A stretch of DNA of 29,634 nt, taken from assembly GCA_045604025.1 (NCBI GenBank), contig JAZUNG010000117.1, positions 1 through 29,634 of the forward strand, in the 5' to 3' direction. The DNA comes from RGIG5612 sp045604025 (GTDB lineage: Bacteria > Bacillota > Clostridia > Lachnospirales > Lachnospiraceae). Under the pieces are notes generated by a model, which was given only the letters and a program-made list of their open reading frames with translations, searched no databases and was not told the DNA's origin. Position 1 is the stretch's first letter; the number at the start of each line of letters is the position of its first letter. Both the position numbers and the translations under genes were made by a program. Below are positions 1 through 6,027 of the stretch, piece after piece.

Positions 1-2
1 GC

Positions 3-235
3 AGTGAATCTTCAGCATGGAGCTGCCGAGCGTTGGCTGGAGGCGCCTGCCAGAAGTGAATCTTCGGCGTGGAGCGTCCGAGCTTATGCAATGGTTTTTG
101 CAATGCGGGTCCTGCTATAAGAAGTACATCTTCAGCACGGAGCAGCCAAGCATTTGCCGGGCGGCGCCTGCCAGAAGTACATCTTCAGCATGGAACAGCC
201 ACGCATTTGCCGGACAAGTGCCTGCTATAAGAGGG
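3..235. repeat. Degenerate tandem repeat upstream of trpB, four units
   Basis: Four imperfect units start near 3, 55, 123 and 176, each opening with agtgaatcttc or agtacatcttc, followed by agcatgga-like and gcatttgccgg-like segments and ending in cctgccaga or cctgctataaga. Units 1, 3 and 4 are about 52-57 bp and unit 2 is about 68 bp. The array fills the whole leader up to the trpB ribosome binding site. I see no T-box, trp leader peptide or clear terminator-antiterminator pair in it. Its role is unknown; replication slippage is the simplest origin. Confidence 0.75.
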
Positions 236-243
236 GATATATC

Positions 244-1500
244 ATGAATAAGTACAGAGATTTTGACAATTATCTGAAGGAGTATCCGTCGAACGACGGC
301 TATTTTGGAAAGTACGGTGGCAACTATCTGGATGACCCTGAGCTGATCAAGGCGTTCAACGAGTATGCCGAGGCGTATAATACCATCGCGCAGTCCGCGC
401 AGTTTATCAACGAGCTGAGACGTATCAGGAAGGATTTTCAGGGGCGGCCGACCCCTGTTTACCACTGCCAGAACCTCTCCAATATGCTGGGCCGCACCCA
501 GATCTATCTGAAGAGGGAGGACCTGAACCACACCGGCGCGCACAAGCTGAACCACTGCATGGGCGAGGGTCTGCTGGCCAAATACATGGGCAAGAAGAAG
601 CTGATCGCTGAGACCGGTGCCGGCCAGCACGGCGTGGCGCTCGCAACCGCGGCGGCTTATTTCGGGCTGGAGTGCGATATTTACATGGGCGAGGTCGACA
701 TCGCCAAGCAGGCTCCCAACGTGACCCGCATGAAAATGCTGGGCGCCAGGGTCGTTCCCGTGTCGTTCGGGCTGAAGACTCTGAAGGAAGCCGTGGATGC
801 CGCGTTCATGGCGTACTCGAAGGAGTACCACGATGCAGTGTACTGTATCGGCACTGCTGCCGGCCCTCATCCGTTCCCGCTGATGGTCAGAGATTTCCAG
901 TTCTGCATCGGCGAGGAGGCGCGCGAGCAGTTCAAGGATCAGACCGGTCATTTGCCCGACCAGGTTGTGGCATGTGTGGGCGGCGGTTCAAATGCCATCG
1001 GCATGTTCACACCATTCCTGGCAGATCCCGTCGAGCTGGTAGGCGTTGAGCCTCTCGGCCGCGGACCCAAGCTGGGCGATCATGCTGCATCCATCACTTA
1101 TGGAACCGAGGGCGTGATGCATGGCTTCAACAGCATCATGCTGGCTGATGAAAACGGCGATCCCGCGCCTGTTTATTCCAACGCGAGCGGCTTGGACTAC
1201 CCTGCCGCCGGCCCCGAGCACGCGATGCTGCATGACATGGGCCGCATTAATTACACAACTATCGATGATGAGGAGGCTATCGAGGCGCTCTTCCTGCTGT
1301 CAAGGCATGAGGGCATCATCCCCGCGATTGAGAGCTCGCACGCTCTGGCGTACGCGATCAAGGTGGCCCGCACCGGCATGACCGGCTCTGTCCTGGTCAA
1401 CCTGTCCGGCCGCGGCGACAAGGACCTCGACTTCGTCGTGGAGCACTACGGCTACGGCCCCGAGTTTCTCGAGAAAATGGCGAAGAAGCGCGGTGAATGA
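244..1500 (+). CDS. trpB: Tryptophan synthase beta chain (TrpB)
   Basis: The 418-residue product is a PLP enzyme that condenses indole with L-serine to make L-tryptophan in the cytoplasm. Visible family marks are HTGAHKLN at 96-103, whose K101 should form the PLP Schiff base, AETGAGQHG from 122 with the catalytic-position E123, the phosphate-binding loop GGGSNAIG at 246-253, and a C-terminal LSGRGDKD. The start at 244 is preceded by GAGGGG at proper spacing. The reading frame is open further upstream, but that part only translates the tandem repeat, so the longer start is rejected. No trpA or other trp gene is adjacent downstream, where a terminator follows. A role in indole salvage, or with a TrpA encoded elsewhere, is an inference. 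Length is slightly above the usual 390-405 residues. Confidence 0.93.
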   Translation: MNKYRDFDNYLKEYPSNDGYFGKYGGNYLDDPELIKAFNEYAEAYNTIAQSAQFINELRRIRKDFQGRPTPVYHCQNLSNMLGRTQIYLKREDLNHTGAHKLNHCMGEGLLAKYMGKKKLIAETGAGQHGVALATAAAYFGLECDIYMGEVDIAKQAPNVTRMKMLGARVVPVSFGLKTLKEAVDAAFMAYSKEYHDAVYCIGTAAGPHPFPLMVRDFQFCIGEEAREQFKDQTGHLPDQVVACVGGGSNAIGMFTPFLADPVELVGVEPLGRGPKLGDHAASITYGTEGVMHGFNSIMLADENGDPAPVYSNASGLDYPAAGPEHAMLHDMGRINYTTIDDEEAIEALFLLSRHEGIIPAIESSHALAYAIKVARTGMTGSVLVNLSGRGDKDLDFVVEHYGYGPEFLEKMAKKRGE

Positions 1501-1576
1501 TCTTATAAAAACAGTTTGCGCGGGCAGTGACTTCCGGAAGGTTGTGGCCTGCGCTGTATCTTTACTGTGATATGCT

Positions 1577-1606
1577 AAGGGCGGCCACTTAGGCCGCCCT
1601 TCTTGT
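1577..1606 (+). terminator. Intrinsic terminator of trpB
   Basis: A perfect 10-bp stem AAGGGCGGCC / GGCCGCCCTT with a 5-base ACTTA loop is followed by a moderately T-rich TCTTGTATATG tract. It lies about 75 bp after the trpB stop and before the convergent gene at 1703. Confidence 0.85.
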
Positions 1607-1702
1607 ATATGTTTTAGTCCGCGTCATTGCTCATGCTGCCTGTAACTATTCATGATCGTTCTGACAAAAAGCAGCTGTCTTATGACAATTTGCAGATAAC
1701 TC

Positions 1703-2164
1703 TTACTGCTGACACGCGGCCAGTATGTTTTCCATGGTCCGGGCAAACAGCTCGAGACCTTCTTTGTCTTCCGGGCTGAATCTGCCCGTGATAGGGCTGT
1801 CGATGTCCAGAACGCCCCAGATCTCTCCGCCCACATGCAGCGGCACCACGATCTCCGAGCGCGAGTCGGCGTCGCAGGCGATATGCCCCGCGAACTGGTG
1901 CACGTCGGCAACCAACTGGGTCGCGTCTTCGGCTACCGCAGTTCCGCACACGCCGCGTCCGATCTGGATCCGCACGCACGCGGGCTTGCCCATGAACGGG
2001 CCGAGGATCAGCTCTCCCTTCCTCATGATGTAGAATCCCGCCCAGTTTATCTCGGTCAGCGAGTTGTACAGGATGGATGCCGCGTTTGCCAGGTTGGCCA
2101 CCGCATCGTCCACGCCTTCCGCGATCGCTTTTATCTGTTCTGTGATCAGTTCATAGTCGGTCAT
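1703..2164 (-). CDS. msrC: Free methionine-(R)-sulfoxide reductase, GAF-fold (fRMsr)
   Basis: The 153-residue single GAF-domain protein should reduce free L-methionine-(R)-sulfoxide to methionine in the cytoplasm, using thioredoxin-type reductant. Supporting marks are INWAGFY at 39-45, LGPFMGKPACVRI around 54-66, GRGVCGTA around 69-76, and HIACDADSRSEIVVP from 94. Three cysteines, C63, C73 and C97, have spacings of 10 and 24, matching the catalytic and resolving cysteines of E. coli fRMsr (C84, C94, C118). AAGAAGGA precedes the ATG. It appears monocistronic and convergent with trpB. Gene naming varies in this family (msrC or yebR), but the functional assignment is strong because all three cysteines are kept. 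Confidence 0.92.
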   Translation of the reverse strand: MTDYELITEQIKAIAEGVDDAVANLANAASILYNSLTEINWAGFYIMRKGELILGPFMGKPACVRIQIGRGVCGTAVAEDATQLVADVHQFAGHIACDADSRSEIVVPLHVGGEIWGVLDIDSPITGRFSPEDKEGLELFARTMENILAACQQ

Positions 2165-2547
2165 TGGTTTGGTCCTTCTTGTGTGAATATTTCTGCTGCC
2201 CTACTTATGTAGTGCAGTACCCTGGCGTCATCTCTGCCAGGGGCTATGCTGGTGCTCTGCTTCCTGTGCCTGACTTTTGCTTTGTCTGGTATCAGATTAA
2301 TTCTGCCACATTCTCCGCTGGATGTACACCAGGATTTTCACGCAGGCATCATCTGATCGTTGGCAGCCCCACGTCCTGACATTTCAGACACCATCTGCCT
2401 CAGCCGGATGTTTTTTCACGCGGGCACTTTTATCGGCCCGCCATAATTGATATAATATCAGCAGATCGACTATATCGCGGATGCCTGTACGCGCTGGCGC
2501 CTGGGCATCACACAATTGCATTTTACCGCATCTGAAAGGAGCGTTCT
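2165..2547. other. Divergent intergenic region between fRMsr and the kinase-like gene
   Basis: No coding region is supported in these 383 bases. They hold the ribosome binding site of the leftward gene, a stem-loop at 2220-2242 (CCCTGGC / GCCAGGG, 9-base loop), and the rightward promoter at 2448-2456. The remainder shows no recognisable element. Confidence 0.6.
2448..2456 (+). promoter_or_regulatory. Extended -10 promoter for the cytidylate-kinase-like gene
   Basis: TGATATAAT is a perfect extended -10 (TGN plus TATAAT) about 90 bp before the ATG at 2548. No good -35 is present at 16-18 bp spacing, which extended -10 promoters tolerate. Confidence 0.6.
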
Positions 2548-3147
2548 ATGGAGAAAACTATCATTACGATCGGCCGCGAATACGGCAGCGGCGGCCGCGA
2601 GATCGCTGAGAAGCTGGCTGCCCGTCTGGGCTGGAAGTTCTACGACAAGGAACTGATCGGCGCTATCGCCGAGAAAACGATGATGCCCGAGAGCATCATT
2701 GCCAAAAGCGACGAAAAGGTAGTCCGCAGGAACATTTTCCAGGAGATCTTCCCGATCTTCGCAAATGACGCGGCTGACCAGGACAAATATATCTTCGAGC
2801 AGCAGGGCAAGTTCATCGTCGAGCTGGCACAGAAGGAGAAATGCATCATTATCGGCCGCCGGGCTGACTTCTACCTGAAGGATGACCCCAAGGCCATGCA
2901 CCTGTTCTTCTACGCAGACCTGGATTTCCGTGCCGCGCGTATCGCGGAGGCTGAGAACTGCTCCGCCACGGAAGCCAAGGTCAGCATCGCCAATATGGAC
3001 AAGCGCCGCCGAACCAGCTACGAGTACACCACCGGCCGCAGTTGGGGCGACATGCACAACTATGACCGCATGATCTGTACCTCCACCTTCGGCATCGACG
3101 CCGTCGTCGACGAGATCGCCGGCCTGCTGGAGGGCGACTACGAGTAG
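2548..3147 (+). CDS. Cytidylate kinase-like family protein
   Basis: The 199-residue protein begins with a nucleotide-kinase P-loop variant, GREYGSGGREIAEKLA from residue 9, followed by YDKELI and later CIIIGRRADFYL, the arrangement of the cytidylate-kinase-like family common in Clostridia. Members are presumed P-loop phosphotransferases of unknown physiological substrate; they are distinct from housekeeping Cmk. A charged lid-like stretch DKRRRTSYEY lies near 150-160. AAAGGAG sits 7 bases before the ATG. It is preceded by an extended -10 promoter and followed by a terminator formed by the first palindrome of the downstream repeat array, so it is probably monocistronic. CMP kinase activity itself is not established by the sequence. 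Confidence 0.82.
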   Translation: MEKTIITIGREYGSGGREIAEKLAARLGWKFYDKELIGAIAEKTMMPESIIAKSDEKVVRRNIFQEIFPIFANDAADQDKYIFEQQGKFIVELAQKEKCIIIGRRADFYLKDDPKAMHLFFYADLDFRAARIAEAENCSATEAKVSIANMDKRRRTSYEYTTGRSWGDMHNYDRMICTSTFGIDAVVDEIAGLLEGDYE

Positions 3148-3207
3148 GAATGCAACTGTGACACCTTCCTGATCATTTTTGATTTTATTTTTGTTCAGAT
3201 ACATCAC

Positions 3208-3250
3208 CAGGGCCTAAATTGTTTTTCTCTCGATTTAAGCCCTGTTTTTT
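3208..3250 (+). terminator. Intrinsic terminator formed by the first palindrome of repeat array A
   Basis: The first 37-bp palindrome (3208-3244; CAGGGCCTAAATTG / CGATTTAAGCCCTG with a 9-base loop) is followed directly by six T residues at 3245-3250. This is the only unit of the array followed by a long T run, so it could terminate the kinase-like transcript. Confidence 0.65.
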
Positions 3251-3433
3251 CACATTATATTTGTAGTCAGCAGGGCTTAAATTACAATATTTACAATTCA
3301 AGCCCTGCCACAGGCTGATCAGCGAAGAAAATACCGGGCCAAATTCACAATACTCTCAATTTAAGCCCTGTTAAGGTTTGATCAAAGATGAAAATGCAGG
3401 GCTTAAATCATAGTATTTGCAATTTAGGCCCGA
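3208..3433. repeat. 63-bp palindromic repeat array A (4 units)
   Basis: Four 37-bp imperfect palindromes start at 3208, 3271, 3334 and 3397, an exact 63-bp period. Arms resemble CAGGGCTTAAATT and AATTTAAGCCCTG with a central 9-11 bp loop. The 26-bp interspacers at 3308-3333 and 3371-3396 resemble each other (tgatca and gaaaat segments). The 37-bp unit is the same family as in arrays at 4548 and 26580. The left arm of the third unit is degenerate. A further partial motif (aaggcccagg) follows near 3448. Confidence 0.88.
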
Positions 3434-3486
3434 AACACGAAAGTTCAAGGCCCAGGACAAGAAAGTTTGCGCTCTAATTATATGTG

Positions 3487-3574
3487 TTTGGACGCAGAAT
3501 ATGAGAGTTCAGTCCAAAGCCAGGTCAGCATTTGGACGCAGAATATGAGAGTTCAGTCCTAAGCCAGGTCAGCA
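3487..3574. repeat. 44-bp direct tandem repeat, two copies
   Basis: Copies at 3487-3530 and 3531-3574 differ at one base (a/t at 3516 versus 3560). Each begins tttggacgcagaatatgaga. The first copy contains a TTTGGAC / GTCCAAA dyad, and the substitution breaks the last pair in the second copy. It lies between array A and the 3' end of the nuclease-like gene. Confidence 0.9.
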
Positions 3575-3637
3575 TTCCTTATTCAGATCAGCTCAGAATC
3601 CCTTGTAACCATCTATGATCCAAAATTCAGACCAGCA

Positions 3638-4444
3638 TCAATCCAGTAAATATTTTTCTATCACCATCTGAATATTCTTTACCCCCAGCGGATATTTCTG
3701 CGTCTCAAATGTCTGGAGCAGATTGATACCCGGAAAATACCCATTCGCCATATAGTGTTTGTTCTTTTCCATGAAACGTTCATTCAGATAATTGCGGTCG
3801 TCCATCATGCCATAGTGTTCCCATATGACTTCTTCCCTCTGCCGCACCTTCAGTATCGCAAAATCCGGATACACCCAGCCGAACCCCTTCAGATAGCGTG
3901 GTTTTTCAATAAGATACGGCAACCCATACTTATCGAGCTGTTCTGCAATGATCATTTCAGACTTTGAACGTACTCGCTCTCCTCTGGCAGTGTAAAAATC
4001 TGTTACATCTCCACTTTGAAATGCCAACCTTTTAAATTTCTGCTCTAACCATTGCTGCGTATATAGATCATCAGGCAGCCACAACGGATCAACCAATGCC
4101 CTTCTCGGCTCGCTCATGGATGAATAGTAATCATCAAATTGTTTTCGCGGATAATGTGATACGAACTTCTGCAAATAACTAAGTTCGCTTTCTGCCATAT
4201 CCAGGGCTTTCCTGACATACTCCTTCTGAGCCAAATATCTGATCTTACTCATCTCGCCAACAGGGATATATAGCTCGCCTTGTTTATCCGGGAGTGAATG
4301 ATAGTACTTATGGGCAGCTCCGTCTTTACTTATCCGAAGCCGCCCGGGCAGCATTTCAGGAAGCATATTCTGCCTGAGTTTTTGGATCATTGCGCGTAAA
4401 ATTTTCATTCTGTTTTCGATGTCCGATAATAAATCCTTATTCAT
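3638..4444 (-). CDS. Uncharacterised protein with PD-(D/E)XK nuclease-like C-terminal half
   Basis: The 268-residue protein has no function I can name firmly. The N-terminal third is charged and helical (coiled-coil-like around 8-30 and 70-95). The C-terminal part from about 153 carries a pattern typical of PD-(D/E)XK-fold proteins: RSKSE with E163, VYPDF with D194, and VIWEHYGMMDD with E209-H210. The usual lysine of the third motif is replaced, as in related uncharacterised WEHxG proteins, so catalysis is unproven. The frame opens 13 residues earlier, but AAAGGATGATCAA before the codon at 4444 favours that start. The gene looks more A+T-rich than its neighbours and is bracketed by two arrays of the same palindromic repeat, suggesting acquisition as a unit. 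An endonuclease acting on DNA or RNA hairpins is speculation. Confidence 0.7.
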   Translation of the reverse strand: MNKDLLSDIENRMKILRAMIQKLRQNMLPEMLPGRLRISKDGAAHKYYHSLPDKQGELYIPVGEMSKIRYLAQKEYVRKALDMAESELSYLQKFVSHYPRKQFDDYYSSMSEPRRALVDPLWLPDDLYTQQWLEQKFKRLAFQSGDVTDFYTARGERVRSKSEMIIAEQLDKYGLPYLIEKPRYLKGFGWVYPDFAILKVRQREEVIWEHYGMMDDRNYLNERFMEKNKHYMANGYFPGINLLQTFETQKYPLGVKNIQMVIEKYLLD

Positions 4445-4547
4445 TTGATCATCCTTTCTTTTTATGATTTTTGAAACTGTCACAATTCGTGGTGTTGCTT
4501 ATTGTTGCTGGATCAATCCAAGTCTTTGCCAATTAGCCAAAGCATCT

Positions 4548-4836
4548 CCGGGCTTAATTATTGATTCTTCCAGGTTAGGCACTGCAAGAGGCCACGTAAT
4601 TCCGATATCTCTGGGCTTAGATAGCTGTTTCCCCAATTTAGGCCCTGTCAAAAGCCACATGATTCTAATAACGCTGGGCCTAAATTGTTATTCATCTAGT
4701 TAAGGCCCTGTCAAAAGCCACGTTATTCTTATATAACCGGGCTTAAATCAATCAAATCTCTATTTAAGCCCGTTTTGGGCGTAAGAATCAGGAAAAATGC
4801 CGGGCTTTAATTTGATATTTCCGGATTTAAGCCCAC
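4548..4836. repeat. 63-bp palindromic repeat array B (5 units)
   Basis: Five palindromic units start at 4548, 4611, 4674, 4737 and 4800, exactly 63 bp apart. The best is 4737-4772, with CCGGGCTTAAAT opposite ATTTAAGCCCG. The first unit is the most decayed. Interspacers 2 and 3 share tcaaaagccac followed by an attct segment; the last, at about 4774-4799, is different (ttgggcgtaagaatcagg). It sits upstream of the nuclease-like gene. The rest of the gap from 4445 to 5110 holds only this array, a perfect palindrome at 4985 and a promoter at 5077. Confidence 0.9.
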
Positions 4837-4984
4837 TATCTGATCCGAGGATACTTCAATAGTTCCATATATTGATCATTGGACAGCTGATCTGGGGAAT
4901 GTCAATTCAAATAGCAGTTGCCTGAACAAGATATAAGCCGTTCTCATTTATAATGAATTTTGCTGCATCGGCAGAATGCTGGTG

Positions 4985-5008
4985 CAGGTCAGATGATCAT
5001 CTGACCTG
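4985..5008. promoter_or_regulatory. Perfect 24-bp palindrome
   Basis: CAGGTCAGATGA is followed immediately by its exact reverse complement TCATCTGACCTG, with no loop. It lies about 70 bp upstream of the -10 box of the gene at 5111. A loop-free dyad favours an operator or cruciform over a terminator; no binding protein can be named. Confidence 0.6.
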
Positions 5009-5076
5009 TTTAAGATACATGATTTGGGCGGAAAATGCAAGTTGCGCATACAAAATCTGATGAGATAGTCCGAATG

Positions 5077-5085
5077 TGGTATAAT
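5077..5085 (+). promoter_or_regulatory. Extended -10 promoter for the 102-aa protein gene
   Basis: TGGTATAAT is a perfect extended -10. Transcription should begin near 5092, which makes an ATG at 5087 impossible to use and supports the start at 5111. Confidence 0.65.
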
Positions 5086-5110
5086 AATGGAAATTTCGAT
5101 CGGAGTGCCT

Positions 5111-5419
5111 ATGAAACCCAAATCTGAGAAAAGCCTGGAACTGTATAGGTTGTTGTTGAAGCGCGGATACCCCGAGGGGTTCTGTGACCTGGTCACGCAG
5201 AATCTGAACACGGATTTCACCGCGCGCCGCATGATCGGCTATCTGAATCAGGTGAACAAGAAGCTCCCGGCGGAAGAGATCGCGGACGAAATGTTGGCGA
5301 TCCTGGATGACCGCAACCGCATTATAAAGAAGAAAGAAATGGAGGCAGTGCAGGCCTCCTGGAATCAGATGATGTCGGAAGGTTTCGGCGACCCGGAAGA
5401 TGAGGAGAAGGACAGTTGA
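5111..5419 (+). CDS. Small helical protein of unknown function
   Basis: The 102-residue, highly charged protein begins MKPKSEKSLELYRLLLKRG, contains RRMIGYLNQ and a lysine/glutamate-rich amphipathic helix (RNRIIKKKEMEAVQASW) towards the C-terminus, and ends in an acidic tail. No signal peptide, membrane segment or metal motif is visible. I do not recognise the family beyond its resemblance to conserved hypothetical proteins of Clostridia. The start at 5111 is chosen because CGGAG precedes it and because an in-frame ATG at 5087 lies at or before the predicted transcription start. Downstream, AACTGA-like pieces recur, resembling the gene's AGTTGA end, but too weakly to call a repeat. Confidence 0.7.
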   Translation: MKPKSEKSLELYRLLLKRGYPEGFCDLVTQNLNTDFTARRMIGYLNQVNKKLPAEEIADEMLAILDDRNRIIKKKEMEAVQASWNQMMSEGFGDPEDEEKDS

Positions 5420-5512
5420 TGTATGTCTGCCGGAAATTCACTGGCAACTGATGTCTTCAAAAGACCTTCAGGGCTGCCAACTGAAAATACCTTTAGTCGC
5501 GGAACTGAAGTG

Positions 5513-5650
5513 CTAGAGCTGGTGGCTGACCACCGCTGTCTACAAACTTAAGGCACTACAGCTGGTGGCTGACCACTGTTGCTTCTGAGCTAAAGTAACT
5601 TCAGCTATTGGAAAACTGGCACTATAGCTGGTGGCGGACCACCGCGTACT
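5513..5650 (-). repeat. Three copies of the 3' end of the DUF6472-like gene
   Basis: The last codons of the gene ending at 5622 (VVRHQL plus stop) recur downstream at 5556 and 5513. Read on the minus strand, all three encode VV(R/S)HQL followed by TAG, with leucine codons CTA, CTG and CTC. Each copy also forms a GGTGG / CCACC hairpin (imperfect in the middle copy). Confidence 0.8.
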
Positions 5651-5792
5651 CGTCGCCGTTGCGCCAGAACGGGCACTCTTTGTAATGCCCCAGCATCAGG
5701 CGCGCGTAGTCGTCCTCGTCCATATTTACTGAACAATAATACTCATCGTACTCATCGTCGTATTCATAATATGCGCATGTCTCGCAGCTCAT
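5622..5792 (-). CDS. Small cysteine/tyrosine-rich DUF6472-like protein
   Basis: This 56-residue gene is easily missed because of its size. It begins MSCETCAYYEYDDEYDEYYC and ends GDEYAVVRHQL. Four cysteines (C3, C6, C20, C40) in an acidic, tyrosine-rich context, with a KECPFWRNGDEY segment, match the small DUF6472-type proteins that I recall from Clostridia; metal binding through the four cysteines is plausible but unproven. GGAGGGG stands 4 bases before the ATG. It lies downstream of the ketopantoate reductase gene on the same strand, separated by about 235 bases that contain a hairpin and a 42-bp repeat. Its 3' end is repeated twice downstream. Function unknown. Confidence 0.8.
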   Translation of the reverse strand: MSCETCAYYEYDDEYDEYYCSVNMDEDDYARLMLGHYKECPFWRNGDEYAVVRHQL

Positions 5793-5841
5793 ATTTCCCC
5801 TCCATGAATTAATTGTTGTTCTATTGTATGTCCATCATATC

Positions 5842-5925
5842 GATCATTGTTCACCTGCTTGCAGAAGCAGATTCTCTTGTGTTGATCATTGCTCGCCTTC
5901 TGTAGCAGTGGATCACCTTCAACTG
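5842..5925. repeat. 42-bp degenerate tandem repeat, two copies
   Basis: GATCATTGTTCACCT at 5842 and GATCATTGCTCGCCT at 5884 begin two related units that each also contain a gcag motif. The pair lies between the ketopantoate reductase gene and the DUF6472-like gene. Confidence 0.55.
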
Positions 5926-5986
5926 TCTTCAATCTGTATTACAAACATTAAATTGTCTGTATCTTTTTTTCTGGTAGCTGCTCAGC

Positions 5987-6014
5987 CTATCTGGCAGGTC
6001 CTGCCTACAGATAG
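5987..6014. other. Stem-loop after the ketopantoate reductase gene
   Basis: CTATCTG and CAGATAG enclose an inner GGCAGG / CCTGCC dyad, giving a nearly continuous stem. No T run follows on the minus strand, so it is a possible mRNA 3' stabiliser rather than a clear terminator. Confidence 0.5.
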
Positions 6015-6027
6015 CATTGGCGGCGGG

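Noticed and set aside
154..243. N-terminal extension of TrpB
   Set aside because: It only translates the tandem repeat, has no ribosome binding site, and known TrpB proteins start near the codon at 244.
1..243. T-box or trp attenuator before trpB
   Set aside because: No T-box sequence, leader peptide with tryptophan run or alternative terminator could be recognised.
2470..3207. 245-codon open frame antisense to the kinase-like gene
   Set aside because: It is a shadow of a well-supported gene, with low-complexity composition and no conserved motif.
3638..4444. Transposase of the palindromic repeats
   Set aside because: No HUH, DDE or other transposase motif is visible; only a PD-(D/E)XK-like pattern, so mobility is left as a question.
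4548..4836. CRISPR array (37-bp repeats with 26-bp spacers)
   Set aside because: The geometry is CRISPR-like, but repeats are degenerate and strongly palindromic throughout, the spacers resemble each other and recur in array C, and no cas gene is near.
5414..5484. Gene-end repeat after the 102-aa protein gene
   Set aside because: AACTGA-type pieces recur at 32-33 bp, but the matches are too short to separate from chance.
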